A stretch of DNA of 28,755 bases from Candidatus Omnitrophota bacterium (GTDB lineage Bacteria > Verrucomicrobiota > Verrucomicrobiia > Limisphaerales > UBA1319): assembly GCA_023473405.1 (NCBI GenBank), contig JAMCZD010000005.1, forward strand, positions 2,977 to 31,731, in the 5' to 3' direction. The stretch's first letter is position 1. Each line of letters opens with the position of its first letter. The translations under genes and the position numbers were made by a program. This document shows positions 1 through 8,419 of this stretch, piece after piece. Below the pieces are notes generated by a model. The model saw nothing but the letters and a program-made list of their open reading frames with translations, ran no database searches and was not told the DNA's origin.

Positions 1-2883
1 AGATCGCGGTCGCAGTATTCGTTGTCCCCGGTTCTTGGCGGCAATTACTTCCGTCCGCTTCCTTTGCCTTTAAATGATCACCAATGGGACGCCCAACAGT
101 TTCAATCAGCGGATGCTTCCCGTGGGATATTGGTGGTCTTCCGGGCCAAGAGCCAAAATGACGAACAACCTGTCCGTTGGGTCCATCTGCAGCCGAAGGC
201 GTCTTACCGGGTTTGGGACACCGCTGGAAACGACACAGCCGTGCACACGGGCGAGGATTTGATGAGCCAGGGATTGCTTTTTTCGCTGCCCAGTGAAGGT
301 TCACGGCTGCTGGGTTACGAAGTCACTCAAGTTCGATCCACGCCCATCCCAATCCCCTCCGCCCCGCCTTCCCTGATTGTTCAAGCCACCGGTCCCCAGT
401 CGATCCGATTGAGCTGGCCATCGGTTGCCGGGGCGATGGTTTATGTGATCCGCCGGGACGGCGAAGTCCTGGCCCGAGTGACGGATGCGCACGAATACTG
501 CGACCGCGATCTCGAACCGGCGCAGACCTGCCGGTATGCCGTGGCCGCCGAGGCCGGGCTGATACGCTCGCCCTGGACGTTCGGCTGGGGCACAACCCTG
601 AATTCGCAAGGGGCCACCCGGGTGGTTCGTCGGCCCAACCTTGATTTATGGGAAATGATCGAGGCGGACTGGAGACGGCAGGATAAAATAACCGATTCCA
701 CTGAGTCCTGTTTTCACGGTCTTACCAATGCCCTGGCAAGAGCCCGCCTGCTCCTGGCGGAATTGCGGCCGGCGCTCCCGGTGGATTTCGTGACCCAAGA
801 AACTGGTGAACTCGATCGTCTCGATCAGTTGGTTAAAACCTCGAACAACAAGGCAATCGGGTGGCGTGGCTTATACCTCCGCGCCCGATGGTTGAATCGC
901 GAAATCGCCTTGGCCAATCCGCTAATGGATTTTGGCAAGCTCCTCTTTGTCAAACGGATTCCGACATCCTACAGCCACCTGGTTATGCAATATTTCGGCT
1001 GGCGCGCCCGGCCCGGCGGCGGCCTTTTCGTGGCTGAAAAGCCTGGTTATTCGCTCGAAGTCCGCGACCTGTTGGACGGGCGTCTAGCAAGTGGCAGCGT
1101 GTTGGAACCGCGGCTTTCTCCCGATGCCAAACGAATCGTTTTCTCCTACTCGAAATGCACACCGGACGATCCGTTTTTCCACATATGCGAGGTCCATACC
1201 GATGGAACCGGTTTCCGCCAACTCACCAGCGGCGAATACGAAGACCTGATGCCGGAGTATTTGCCTGACGGTGGAATTATCTTCTCCTCGACACGCCGCC
1301 GTGGTTATGCGCGTTGCTTTGGCAGCCAATTCGGCAAACGCTGGCACGTTTATGCCCTTCACCGAATGGGCGCCGATGGAAAAAATATCCGTCCCCTTTC
1401 GTTCCATGACACCAATGAGTGGTTTCCCGCTGTTTCCAATTCCGGTCGAGTGCTTTATGCCCGGTGGGATTATATCGATCGCGACGCTGTTACCCATCAA
1501 AACCTCTGGTCCATTCGGCCTGATGGGAGCGATCCAATGGTGGTTTGGGGCAATGCCACCGCCAGTCCGCATTGCAGTTTCCAAGCCCAGCCCATCCCCG
1601 GCAGTCCCAAAATCGTCTTCACCGCTTCGGCCCACCATTCAATGACGGCAGGTTCGATTGTGGTCCTGAATCCGGAAGTGAGCATTGATGGACATCAGGC
1701 AATTACGCGAATCACCCCGGAGGTCTGTTTTCCCGAAGCTGAGGGGTCTCCGGCGGAGTATTATCAGTCGCCCTGGCCCCTTTCGGAAAACTTCTTCCTC
1801 GTCGCCTATAGTCCTTATCCCCTGCTCTTCGAGCCGGCAGCCAACGAACCGGCGGCATTAGGTGTTTACTTGCTGGACCGATTCGGGAATCGAGAACTCA
1901 TCTATCGCGACCCGGCCATCGGGAGCACGTCACCCATGCCTCTCGCTCCAAGGCCATGCCCGCCCATCTGCGCCAGCACCCTGCCATCTCAAGCGCCCCC
2001 GACCGGCGAGATGATCCTGATGAACGTTTACGAAGGATTGGGTGAGATTGAACACGGCACCATTACCGCCTTGCGGATCATCCAAATCCTGCCCAAAACA
2101 ACGCCTGAAGCCGATAATCCACCCGTCGGTCTGGCTCGCGAAGAAAACGCCCGCGCCATACTCGGCACCGTCAAGGTCGAGTCGGACGGATCGGCCCAAT
2201 TTATGGTCCCCGCCGGCAAACCGTTGCTGTTTCAAGCGCTTGACAAGAATGGTTTTGCTTACCAAACCATGCGCACCACTACTTACGTTCAGCCTGGCGA
2301 GCGCGTTTCCTGCATTGGTTGCCACGAAAGCCGGTTGAGCGCGCCTCGTTCTGGCAGCCCTGTCCTGGCGCTGCGGCGTGAGCCGTGTTCAATCTCACCC
2401 AATCCTTCTCATATCGAACCCGAGATGGACGGCACTAGGCCCTTCTCCTTCGTTCGCCTGGTGCAACCCATTTTGAACCGGTACTGCATTCAATGCCACT
2501 CCGGACCCAAGCCGGAACTGGGAATCGATTTGACGGCCGCACCCTGGAGAGGTTTCACTCGGTCTTACTGGTCCCTTTGCGGCGATCGGGATTTCTGGGG
2601 AAACGGAACGGGTCCGAAGAACGCCGCCGAGGCGTTGGTCCCTCGATTTGGCGGCAGAAATCAAATCCAGGTCACCCCGCCCGGCGGCGTGTATGGGGCG
2701 CGTGGAAGCCGTCTCATGAAACTGCTGCGTGCCGGGCACGCCGGGCTTCAGCTCTCCCCGGAAGAGATTCGCCGATTGGCCATCTGGATCGATGCCAACG
2801 CCGTTTTTTATGGCGTTTATGATCCCATCCAACAGGCCGTGCAACTCGAAGGCAAGGCGGTGCCTATGCCGGAAGTCGAATAG
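1..2883 (+). CDS. Fusion protein: GH36-like C-terminal domain, FN3, PD40 repeats, HzsA-like domain, two c-type haem motifs (5' partial)
   Basis: The window opens inside this gene: the frame is open from base 1 through a TTG at 22, so the true start lies upstream. Residues are numbered from the TTG. Residues about 8-100 resemble the C-terminal beta domain of GH36-type alpha-galactosidases (a GILVVFRAK stretch, then a GEDLMSQGL stretch). Residues about 115-190 look like a fibronectin type III domain after a proline-rich linker. Residues about 350-560 contain TolB/PD40-like segments such as LSPDAKRIVFS and YLPDGGIIFSSTRR. Residues about 670-770 resemble the middle domain of hydrazine synthase alpha, ending in CIGCH (764-768). 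A second motif, CIQCH (822-826), follows in a cytochrome-like tail. The protein is probably exported, since c-type haem is attached in the periplasm, but the signal peptide is outside the window. HzsA-like/PD40 proteins are common in Planctomycetes and Verrucomicrobia; their function is unknown and hydrazine synthesis is not implied. Confidence 0.75.
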   Translation, partial: RSRSQYSLSPVLGGNYFRPLPLPLNDHQWDAQQFQSADASRGILVVFRAKSQNDEQPVRWVHLQPKASYRVWDTAGNDTAVHTGEDLMSQGLLFSLPSEGSRLLGYEVTQVRSTPIPIPSAPPSLIVQATGPQSIRLSWPSVAGAMVYVIRRDGEVLARVTDAHEYCDRDLEPAQTCRYAVAAEAGLIRSPWTFGWGTTLNSQGATRVVRRPNLDLWEMIEADWRRQDKITDSTESCFHGLTNALARARLLLAELRPALPVDFVTQETGELDRLDQLVKTSNNKAIGWRGLYLRARWLNREIALANPLMDFGKLLFVKRIPTSYSHLVMQYFGWRARPGGGLFVAEKPGYSLEVRDLLDGRLASGSVLEPRLSPDAKRIVFSYSKCTPDDPFFHICEVHTDGTGFRQLTSGEYEDLMPEYLPDGGIIFSSTRRRGYARCFGSQFGKRWHVYALHRMGADGKNIRPLSFHDTNEWFPAVSNSGRVLYARWDYIDRDAVTHQNLWSIRPDGSDPMVVWGNATASPHCSFQAQPIPGSPKIVFTASAHHSMTAGSIVVLNPEVSIDGHQAITRITPEVCFPEAEGSPAEYYQSPWPLSENFFLVAYSPYPLLFEPAANEPAALGVYLLDRFGNRELIYRDPAIGSTSPMPLAPRPCPPICASTLPSQAPPTGEMILMNVYEGLGEIEHGTITALRIIQILPKTTPEADNPPVGLAREENARAILGTVKVESDGSAQFMVPAGKPLLFQALDKNGFAYQTMRTTTYVQPGERVSCIGCHESRLSAPRSGSPVLALRREPCSISPNPSHIEPEMDGTRPFSFVRLVQPILNRYCIQCHSGPKPELGIDLTAAPWRGFTRSYWSLCGDRDFWGNGTGPKNAAEALVPRFGGRNQIQVTPPGGVYGARGSRLMKLLRAGHAGLQLSPEEIRRLAIWIDANAVFYGVYDPIQQAVQLEGKAVPMPEVE
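2032..2408. repeat. 27-bp perfect inverted repeat inside the HzsA-like gene
   Basis: Arm 1 is at 2032-2058 and arm 2 at 2382-2408. The reverse complement of arm 1 equals arm 2 at all 27 positions, and the arms are separated by 323 bp that include the first CXXCH codons. Arm 1 encodes EGLGEIEHG, which fits the HzsA-like domain. Arm 2 encodes the second half of REPCSISPNPS, in a place where related proteins usually run from an REP-like stretch directly into an S-x-IEP-like stretch (recalled, not aligned). Arm 2 therefore looks inserted. Confidence 0.9.
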
Positions 2884-3039
2884 AAAACCATGTTGGCTTC
2901 ACCTCAGCCTGCTCAGAAGCGAAACGAGACCTTCATTGACGATTCAACTTGGTGGAAACCGATCGCCAATGCGTCTCTCCAAACTTCATATCTCACCTTG
3001 CGGGATAACCTGTCTCCCGCTAACCATCCTCCAGTCACG

Positions 3040-3690
3040 ATGAAAAAGAACACAATTATCACCCTGGTCGCAGCCGCACTCCTGGCTGGCGCGCTTTGGT
3101 CGATTTACTCGACCCAGTTCAAGCGCGGACCAAAGTTGAACCTGAAACCGTACGAGGCTCTGGGTGAAGTATCTGCCGACGAGACCGCGAGAATCATGGG
3201 TAAGCCAGGCGGCGTGGCAATTGTTGCCGAGGACTTCGGCAAATATACCATGTCGTGGTCGGAAGTTTTGCTCGCCGCCTTCCAAAAAGGACTGTCAAAA
3301 CACGCCGGCATCTCCGTTGTCCTCACGGAAAAGTTCACCGATCCGACGATCAGTTCCTATATGGCCACTGGATTATCGCCCGACCGCCTCCTCAAAATAA
3401 TCCAGGGACATCCGGACCTAAATGCGCTCGTCCTGTTCGGCGCCTTTCCACCCCTGACCGACGCTGAAATGAATGGTATCAGGCAGAGAGGAGTAGGAAT
3501 CCTGGTCGTGTCCGATTACAAGCCGCATTACCGGGGGCTCTTGCGCTTGGGCATCATCAAGGAAGTCATTTCACCCAGGTTGGATTCCGCATCGGGCACC
3601 GCCAAAACCCCCGGAACCATGCGCGACTGGTTTGATCAGTCCTACGTCATCTATACGCCTCAAAACGCCCCCAGCCCACTTTATTATTAG
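3040..3690 (+). CDS. Membrane-anchored or secreted protein of unknown function
   Basis: The frame is open from an ATG at 2890. The ATG at 3040 is preferred because it starts a classic export signal or anchor: MKKN followed by a hydrophobic stretch ending near residue 22. This gives 216 residues. I do not recognise a family. The remainder reads as an alpha/beta protein, with hydrophobic strands GGVAIVAEDF, ISVVLTE, LNALVLFG and GILVVSDY. This is reminiscent of periplasmic-binding-like Rossmann folds, but no diagnostic motif is visible. The tail is rich in Pro and Tyr and ends SPLYY. The gene follows the HzsA-like gene on the same strand after about 155 bp (6 bp if the upstream ATG is used), so the two may be co-transcribed and act in the same extracytoplasmic compartment. 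The 50-codon upstream extension is hydrophilic and would bury the signal, which argues against the earlier start. Confidence 0.65.
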   Translation: MKKNTIITLVAAALLAGALWSIYSTQFKRGPKLNLKPYEALGEVSADETARIMGKPGGVAIVAEDFGKYTMSWSEVLLAAFQKGLSKHAGISVVLTEKFTDPTISSYMATGLSPDRLLKIIQGHPDLNALVLFGAFPPLTDAEMNGIRQRGVGILVVSDYKPHYRGLLRLGIIKEVISPRLDSASGTAKTPGTMRDWFDQSYVIYTPQNAPSPLYY

Positions 3691-3915
3691 TCGGCAGCGC
3701 AAAAGAACACCTCCCTGCCGGTATGGAATGGCAAAGCTGCCACTGGGGCGCAACCTGCGCGGATGAGGGAGTTCACGGTCCTGCGTCCGAAGGCAGCCGG
3801 CTCCGAATAATGGGCCGAGCGGCAGCTTGGCTCTACCATGCCCGGCGGGGAGGCGCTGCCGTCTTGAAAAAGGCGGAGGGAGCAATTCAAGCGTGTTTTC
3901 GTCTAACCGAAGTGT
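3691..3915. other. Intergenic stretch with a 7-bp inverted repeat
   Basis: These 225 bp separate the unknown membrane protein from the serpin. Arms CGGCAGC (3820-3826) and GCTGCCG (3855-3861) could form a hairpin. No T-tract follows and no convincing promoter was seen. Short reading frames here have no recognisable protein character. The segment could be a copy of a lineage-specific intergenic repeat, but no second copy is present in the window. Confidence 0.4.
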
Positions 3916-5196
3916 ATGGGCATCCTCAGATACCAACTTAAAATGATGGTATGCGCAGGAAGATTACCACTGCGTTTGAATCGGATTTTCGGAAAACTCA
4001 TCCCCGGTATTTTTATGCTTTCATTCGCTCTTGGTTCCTCACCAGATGCTCGAGCCGCCCAGACTCAATCACTGGCCGAAAGTAACACAACCTTTGCCCT
4101 GGAACTCTACGACCAGCTCAAAGCCAGCCCTGGCAACCTTTTCTTCTCGCCTTATAGCATCTCCACCTGCCTGGCGATGGCCTACGCCGGCGCACGCGGC
4201 GACACCGAACAACAAATGAGCCAAGTGCTCCACTTCGCCAACGATCAACAAACGCTCCATTCCTCCTTCGCCGAGCTTCAACGCCAGCTCGGCCAAGCCG
4301 GCAAATCGAAGGAGATCGAACTGAGCATTGCCAATGCATTGTGGGCTCAAAAAGGCCATCCTTTCCTGCCTGCCTTTCTGGAGATCGCCAAGGCCGAATA
4401 CCAGGCAAACATCAACCAGGCCGACTTCACCACCCAGGCGGAAACCGTAAGGGACGACATTAACCGCTGGGTGGCACAGAAAACCAAGGAACGAATCCAG
4501 GACATCCTGCCATCCGGCAGTCTCAGCGCCCTCAGCCGGATGGTGCTGGTCAACGCCATTTACTTCAAAGGCGCCTGGGCCAAACCCTACAAGCGAACTG
4601 AAACCTCGACTCATCCGTTCCATCTGTCGGCCACTCGCGAGGTCCAGGTGCCGCTCATGCACCACTTCGATGAGGTCAGATACATGGAAGATAACGACCT
4701 GCAGGCCGTGGAACTGCCCTATGAAAGCCGGGAACTCTCGATGGTAATTCTGCTGCCGCGTCAGCTCGACGCCTTCGGCGCCTTGGAAAGCCGGCTAACC
4801 CCCAACTTGCTCGCGCGTTCGATCGGCCAAATGCGGCGTCAAAAGGTCGAAATCTTCCTGCCCAGGTTCCAACTCGAGTCCAGCTTCAACCTCAGCGACG
4901 CCCTGGCCAAGATGGGTATGCCGGACGCCTTCGGGCCGAAAGCCGATTTCTCGGGGATGGACGGGACCCGGCAGCTCTACATTTCGGGAGTCTTTCACAA
5001 GGCCTGGGGCGAAGTTAACGAGGAAGGCACCGAAGCAACTGCGGCAACGGCTGTAGCGATGGTCGGAAGCGCCATGGTGAAGCCGCCACCGCCTCCCCCG
5101 ATTTTCCGCGCCGATCATCCATTCTTTTTCTTCATCCGCGACACCCACTCCGGAAGCCTCCTGTTTCTGGGCCGGCTCACGAATCCCGCCCATTGA
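3916..5196 (+). CDS. Secreted serpin (serine protease inhibitor family, I4)
   Basis: This 426-residue protein carries a full serpin fold. A signal peptide (basic start, hydrophobic core LIPGIFMLSFALG, predicted cleavage after DARA near residue 47) sends it out of the cytoplasm. Family landmarks are NLFFSPYSISTCLAMAYAGARG near the start of the fold, then NAIYFKGAW, and the hinge EEGTEATAATAVA at residues 369-381. The small residues at the P15-P9 hinge positions are those expected of an inhibitory serpin, which traps its protease by loop insertion. The reactive loop after the hinge is unusually long, with six consecutive prolines (390-395) before the C-terminal PFFFFIRD and GSLLFLGRL strands. 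By the usual spacing P1 would be Ser385, but the longer loop makes that uncertain. ATG codons at 3943 and 3946 are alternative starts; none has a clear Shine-Dalgarno sequence. The gene ends 38 bp from the convergent kinase gene. The target protease is unknown. Confidence 0.92.
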   Translation: MGILRYQLKMMVCAGRLPLRLNRIFGKLIPGIFMLSFALGSSPDARAAQTQSLAESNTTFALELYDQLKASPGNLFFSPYSISTCLAMAYAGARGDTEQQMSQVLHFANDQQTLHSSFAELQRQLGQAGKSKEIELSIANALWAQKGHPFLPAFLEIAKAEYQANINQADFTTQAETVRDDINRWVAQKTKERIQDILPSGSLSALSRMVLVNAIYFKGAWAKPYKRTETSTHPFHLSATREVQVPLMHHFDEVRYMEDNDLQAVELPYESRELSMVILLPRQLDAFGALESRLTPNLLARSIGQMRRQKVEIFLPRFQLESSFNLSDALAKMGMPDAFGPKADFSGMDGTRQLYISGVFHKAWGEVNEEGTEATAATAVAMVGSAMVKPPPPPPIFRADHPFFFFIRDTHSGSLLFLGRLTNPAH

Positions 5197-5234
5197 TGCT
5201 TGGGCCCTGTATTTGAAATTGGTTCTGTATTATC

Positions 5235-7724
5235 TCAGCAGGATGTTTTCGGGCCGGCCGGGGGTATGGCACGGCGAAAACCGTGAGTGTGAACGGCGTC
5301 AATGAGGGCCTGGGAAGGACCGCTCTTGATCAAGTAATCGCTGGCGCCCGCTTCGCGCATGGCGGCGGCGCAGTCCGCTTCCTCGTACATCGAAAGGGCG
5401 ATGATGCGCAGATCTGGAAATTGGCGGTGCAAGCGTCGGGTGGCGTCGATGCCATTTACGCCCGGCATTCTCACGTCCATCACCACAACGTCCGGGCGAA
5501 GTTCGCAGGCGAGACGGACGGCAGCCTCGCCATCGCCTGCCTGGCCAACGACATCGATATCCTCTTCCTGCCGCAGAAGTTGAGCCAGGCCCTGCCGAAT
5601 GATTACGTGATCATCAGCCAGCAGGACGCGAATTCTTTCTTTGCAGCCCGTTGTTGGCGCTCGGGCCTTGTGCCGTGGCTTGGCCGATGGGATGTCTATG
5701 GGAACTTCAGCCGAGGGTGCGGCGGCTGGCAGCAAGTTGTCTGTCGGCACGGTCAGGCAAACGCAAGCACCTTGGCCGGGTTCGCTAATAATATTCATTG
5801 TGCCGCCGATCAGGCTTAACCGTTCGCGGATGCTGAGCAGGCCAAAGCCGTCGCTGACATCGCGCTGGGCTAGCGAGGACGGATCGAAGCCTTGGCCTTT
5901 GTCGGAAACAATGACACGGAGCTGAGCGGCCTGTTGGTTCATTTGCAACCGGGCACTCTTGACATTGGCGTGTTTAACCACGTTGAAGAGCAACTCACGC
6001 ACGGCCTGGAACAAAAGAATGGTGGTGGCTTCCGGCGCTATGGCAACCGGTTTCTTCACCGTCAGGCGCACAGACAAGCCGTGTTTCTCGAGCATCCAGC
6101 GGACGAGCCATTCCAAGGCCGGCACGAAACCGCTCTCCTGCAAAATGGGTGGGCACAGCTCCGCGGTAAGAGAGCGGGAGAGGCGGATAGCCTCGTCGAT
6201 TCTTCCGATGTTCGTATCAACGGATTTGCGAGCGGTGCCAACGCTGGTTCTGGCCAGCAATTCCAATCCATAGCGGGAGCTGACCAGAAGTTGCTGGAGG
6301 TTATCATGGAGGACCCGGGCGAGGCGCTGTCGCTCGCGGTGTTCGGCCAGGGTTAGTTGGGCGGCGAGGCTGCGCAACAGTCGTGCCTGGTTATGGAGGC
6401 TCTGGTTGGCTGTGCGCAACCCATTTTCGGACTTGGCGCGGCTGGCGGCTTCGCGGTGCAGGTCACCCACGGACTTGGTCAACTCGGCAGTGCGCGCCTG
6501 CACAGCGGCATCGAGGTTCTCGTTGGCGGTAGTGAGCTCCTCATTGGCGGCCTGGAGCTCTTCATTCGCAATTTTAAGCTGTTCATTGGTGTAGTTCAGA
6601 TCGGCTTCGCTATGGGCCAGCGCCTCCTCCGTATTCGCTCGATGGACGGCAATTGCGACCTGGCTGGCGACAGTCCGCATGAAAACGAGGTCTTCGGGCG
6701 CAAAGCAATCGCGCATACGGCTCCCGAAGCAAAGCCGCCCCACACATTCGCCATGGGCGACCAAGGGCATGCAGGCAAAGGCCTGTATTCTGAGCGCATG
6801 CAGCAGGCTGGACCACGTCGGGCCAATTTTTCGGCGGCCTGCCTCGACAACAATAGGTTCGAGGTCGCAATTCTCACCACAACACGTTGGCCGGCCCTGA
6901 TTCAGCCAGGCGACCCACTCTGCGGCGTTGTCCGGCATGCCGGCATAGCTATTGACGCTCAGGTCAGGCCTGCCTGGTTTTTTCAGGCAATTGCAGAACG
7001 TCTGGCAATCGAGCAGCGACATCACCTTCAGGCAGATGGAATTGATCTCGTCCAAAGGCTTCCTGGTTTGAAGGAGCCGTCCGGCGATGTCGCTCAGAAG
7101 GGCGAGCCGCTGGTTGCTTCGCTTCAATAAATCCTGCTGTCGCCGGAGATCTTGGAGCATACCGGTGGATGCCTCCAATTCGGTAAGATCGGCGGCCACG
7201 ATGCAGATACTCACGCCGTCGGACTGTCGAAGTACATTCGAGGAGACGTGAGCCGGCACGGGGCCGGCAGTACCCTGAAAGACGATGCGCTGCTTGATTG
7301 AATGGGATTGGCTCGAGTGGAGGAATCGGGCCAATGGCTCCCGGTCGTCGGGCACAACGAAGTCGGTGAGCGATCGCCCAATTAGTTGGTTAAGGGGGAT
7401 TTGGAGCAGTTCGCTGACCTGATTGTTGGAGAACAAGACCTTGCCATCGAGGGTAACGGTGCAGGCCGCCTCTTTCATCGTTTCGACGATCAAGCGATAA
7501 ATGCTCTCGGCGCCATGGAGGGAGAAAACCTGGTCCCCTTTGCTGCCCTTTACAACGATGGCGTCCACCTCGCCTTCGCGAATGGCGTTCAAGGCGTCTT
7601 CGGCTTCCTCGAGCCGGCTGGTCAGCTCATCGATTTGGCGGAGGAGGGCCTGGAGGCCCCGTGAAGAGATTGCCCGGTGCGCCGATCGCCGTGCCGCGGT
7701 GTCTTTATGTTCTGGTGTTGTCAC
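5235..7724 (-). CDS. Hybrid histidine kinase: PAS, GAF, coiled coil, HisKA_3, HATPase, C-terminal receiver
   Basis: 829 residues, starting with GTG in a GTGA overlap with the upstream kaiB stop, which implies translational coupling. Residues 28-60 form a short coiled coil and about 70-185 a PAS domain. About 205-365 is a GAF-like domain rich in Cys (C281, C282, C286 among others). A long coiled coil runs about 365-455. The HisKA_3 dimerisation domain has phospho-acceptor His473 in ARVLHDN. The ATPase domain shows Asn581 (N box), DKGQGFD at 608-614 (G1) and GFGLL at 626-630 (G2). A NarL-type receiver follows at about 697-815 with Asp704/705, phospho-Asp750 and Lys800. There is no DNA-binding helix-turn-helix after the receiver and no membrane segment, so the protein is cytoplasmic and its output must pass to a partner. 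Sitting last in the kai operon, it is the best candidate output or input kinase of the KaiBC module (inference). Confidence 0.93.
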   Translation of the reverse strand: MTTPEHKDTAARRSAHRAISSRGLQALLRQIDELTSRLEEAEDALNAIREGEVDAIVVKGSKGDQVFSLHGAESIYRLIVETMKEAACTVTLDGKVLFSNNQVSELLQIPLNQLIGRSLTDFVVPDDREPLARFLHSSQSHSIKQRIVFQGTAGPVPAHVSSNVLRQSDGVSICIVAADLTELEASTGMLQDLRRQQDLLKRSNQRLALLSDIAGRLLQTRKPLDEINSICLKVMSLLDCQTFCNCLKKPGRPDLSVNSYAGMPDNAAEWVAWLNQGRPTCCGENCDLEPIVVEAGRRKIGPTWSSLLHALRIQAFACMPLVAHGECVGRLCFGSRMRDCFAPEDLVFMRTVASQVAIAVHRANTEEALAHSEADLNYTNEQLKIANEELQAANEELTTANENLDAAVQARTAELTKSVGDLHREAASRAKSENGLRTANQSLHNQARLLRSLAAQLTLAEHRERQRLARVLHDNLQQLLVSSRYGLELLARTSVGTARKSVDTNIGRIDEAIRLSRSLTAELCPPILQESGFVPALEWLVRWMLEKHGLSVRLTVKKPVAIAPEATTILLFQAVRELLFNVVKHANVKSARLQMNQQAAQLRVIVSDKGQGFDPSSLAQRDVSDGFGLLSIRERLSLIGGTMNIISEPGQGACVCLTVPTDNLLPAAAPSAEVPIDIPSAKPRHKARAPTTGCKERIRVLLADDHVIIRQGLAQLLRQEEDIDVVGQAGDGEAAVRLACELRPDVVVMDVRMPGVNGIDATRRLHRQFPDLRIIALSMYEEADCAAAMREAGASDYLIKSGPSQALIDAVHTHGFRRAIPPAGPKTSC

Positions 7725-8059
7725 CTTGGTAACAGGTCCAGCCCCACCAGCACCGTATTTTCGCTGGCCAAATTCCCGATCAAACGGCGCAGGGGCAGCG
7801 GTAATTTCCTGATCAACGTGGGGGCGGCGATGATCTGCTCACCCCGGGCCAAGGTGGGTTGTTGGTATATATCGATGATTTCCAGTTCGTAGCGATTATG
7901 AAGGTGTTTCTCGCACACGGTGGAGACGTTCCGGATGGCCTCCGCGGAATGTGGAGTGACCCCGGCCACGTAGAGTTTCAGGAGGTATTTGCTGCTGTCC
8001 CTTTGGCGACGCGCTTTTGTCAACGCCGCCAAGCCTGTGCCCGTTACACTGTTACCCAT
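7721..8059 (-). CDS. kaiB: KaiB-family protein, copy 1 (proximal to kinase)
   Basis: 112 residues with the thioredoxin-like KaiB fold. The conserved core YLLKLYVAGVTPHS and the AAPTLIRKLPLPLRRLIGNL stretch match cyanobacterial KaiB closely. In cyanobacteria KaiB switches fold and binds the KaiC CI ring. A 20-residue basic N-terminal extension precedes the fold. The gene begins 12 bp after the stop of the other kaiB, and its own stop overlaps the kinase start by 4 bp. It differs from copy 2 at many positions, with a shared alignable core, so the two are diverged paralogues and not a recent duplication. Fold switching and KaiC binding cannot be judged from sequence alone. Confidence 0.95.
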   Translation of the reverse strand: MGNSVTGTGLAALTKARRQRDSSKYLLKLYVAGVTPHSAEAIRNVSTVCEKHLHNRYELEIIDIYQQPTLARGEQIIAAPTLIRKLPLPLRRLIGNLASENTVLVGLDLLPR

Positions 8060-8071
8060 ATCGCATTCTAC

Positions 8072-8413
8072 TCAGGTTTGGGACGACAAGTCGAGAACAA
8101 TCAGCACCCGTTCTTTATTGGAAAGGTCGCCGATGATCCTGCGCACCGGCGGTGGCAGTTTGCGGACGAGCGTGGGGAGGGCGACGATCTGATCCCTGCG
8201 AGCCACCGCAGGTTCCTTGAGCAGGTCAACGACCTCGATATGGTATTGCCCGGTCAGATGCTCCTTGCAAATTTTCTCGAGGTTCTCGAATGCCGTCAGG
8301 GAACGGGGTGTCGCTCCTGCAACGTAGAGGCGAAAATTCCATTGGCTGCGTTTGGGATCGTCATGGGCTTTTCGGGCGGGCTTGGACGTGTTTGGGGTGG
8401 ATCTGGTGGTCAT
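8072..8413 (-). CDS. kaiB: KaiB-family protein, copy 2 (adjacent to kaiC)
   Basis: 113 residues. The N-terminal 28 residues are polar and basic, then the KaiB core begins with FRLYVAGATPRS. It continues through IEVVDLLKEPAVARRDQIVALPTLVRKLPPPVRRIIGDLSNKERVLIVLDL. The RRIIGDLS and VLI-LDL segments are nearly those of cyanobacterial KaiB, so this copy appears closer to the canonical protein than copy 1. It starts 6 bp after the kaiC stop, within a tight operon. It is the more likely KaiC partner, leaving copy 1 for the kinase (inference from gene order and similarity). Confidence 0.95.
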   Translation of the reverse strand: MTTRSTPNTSKPARKAHDDPKRSQWNFRLYVAGATPRSLTAFENLEKICKEHLTGQYHIEVVDLLKEPAVARRDQIVALPTLVRKLPPPVRRIIGDLSNKERVLIVLDLSSQT

Positions 8414-8419
8414 ATGGAT

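Noticed and set aside
2890..3039. Earlier start (ATG at 2890) for the gene ending at 3690
   Set aside because: It would place 50 polar residues before an obvious export signal that begins at the ATG at 3040.
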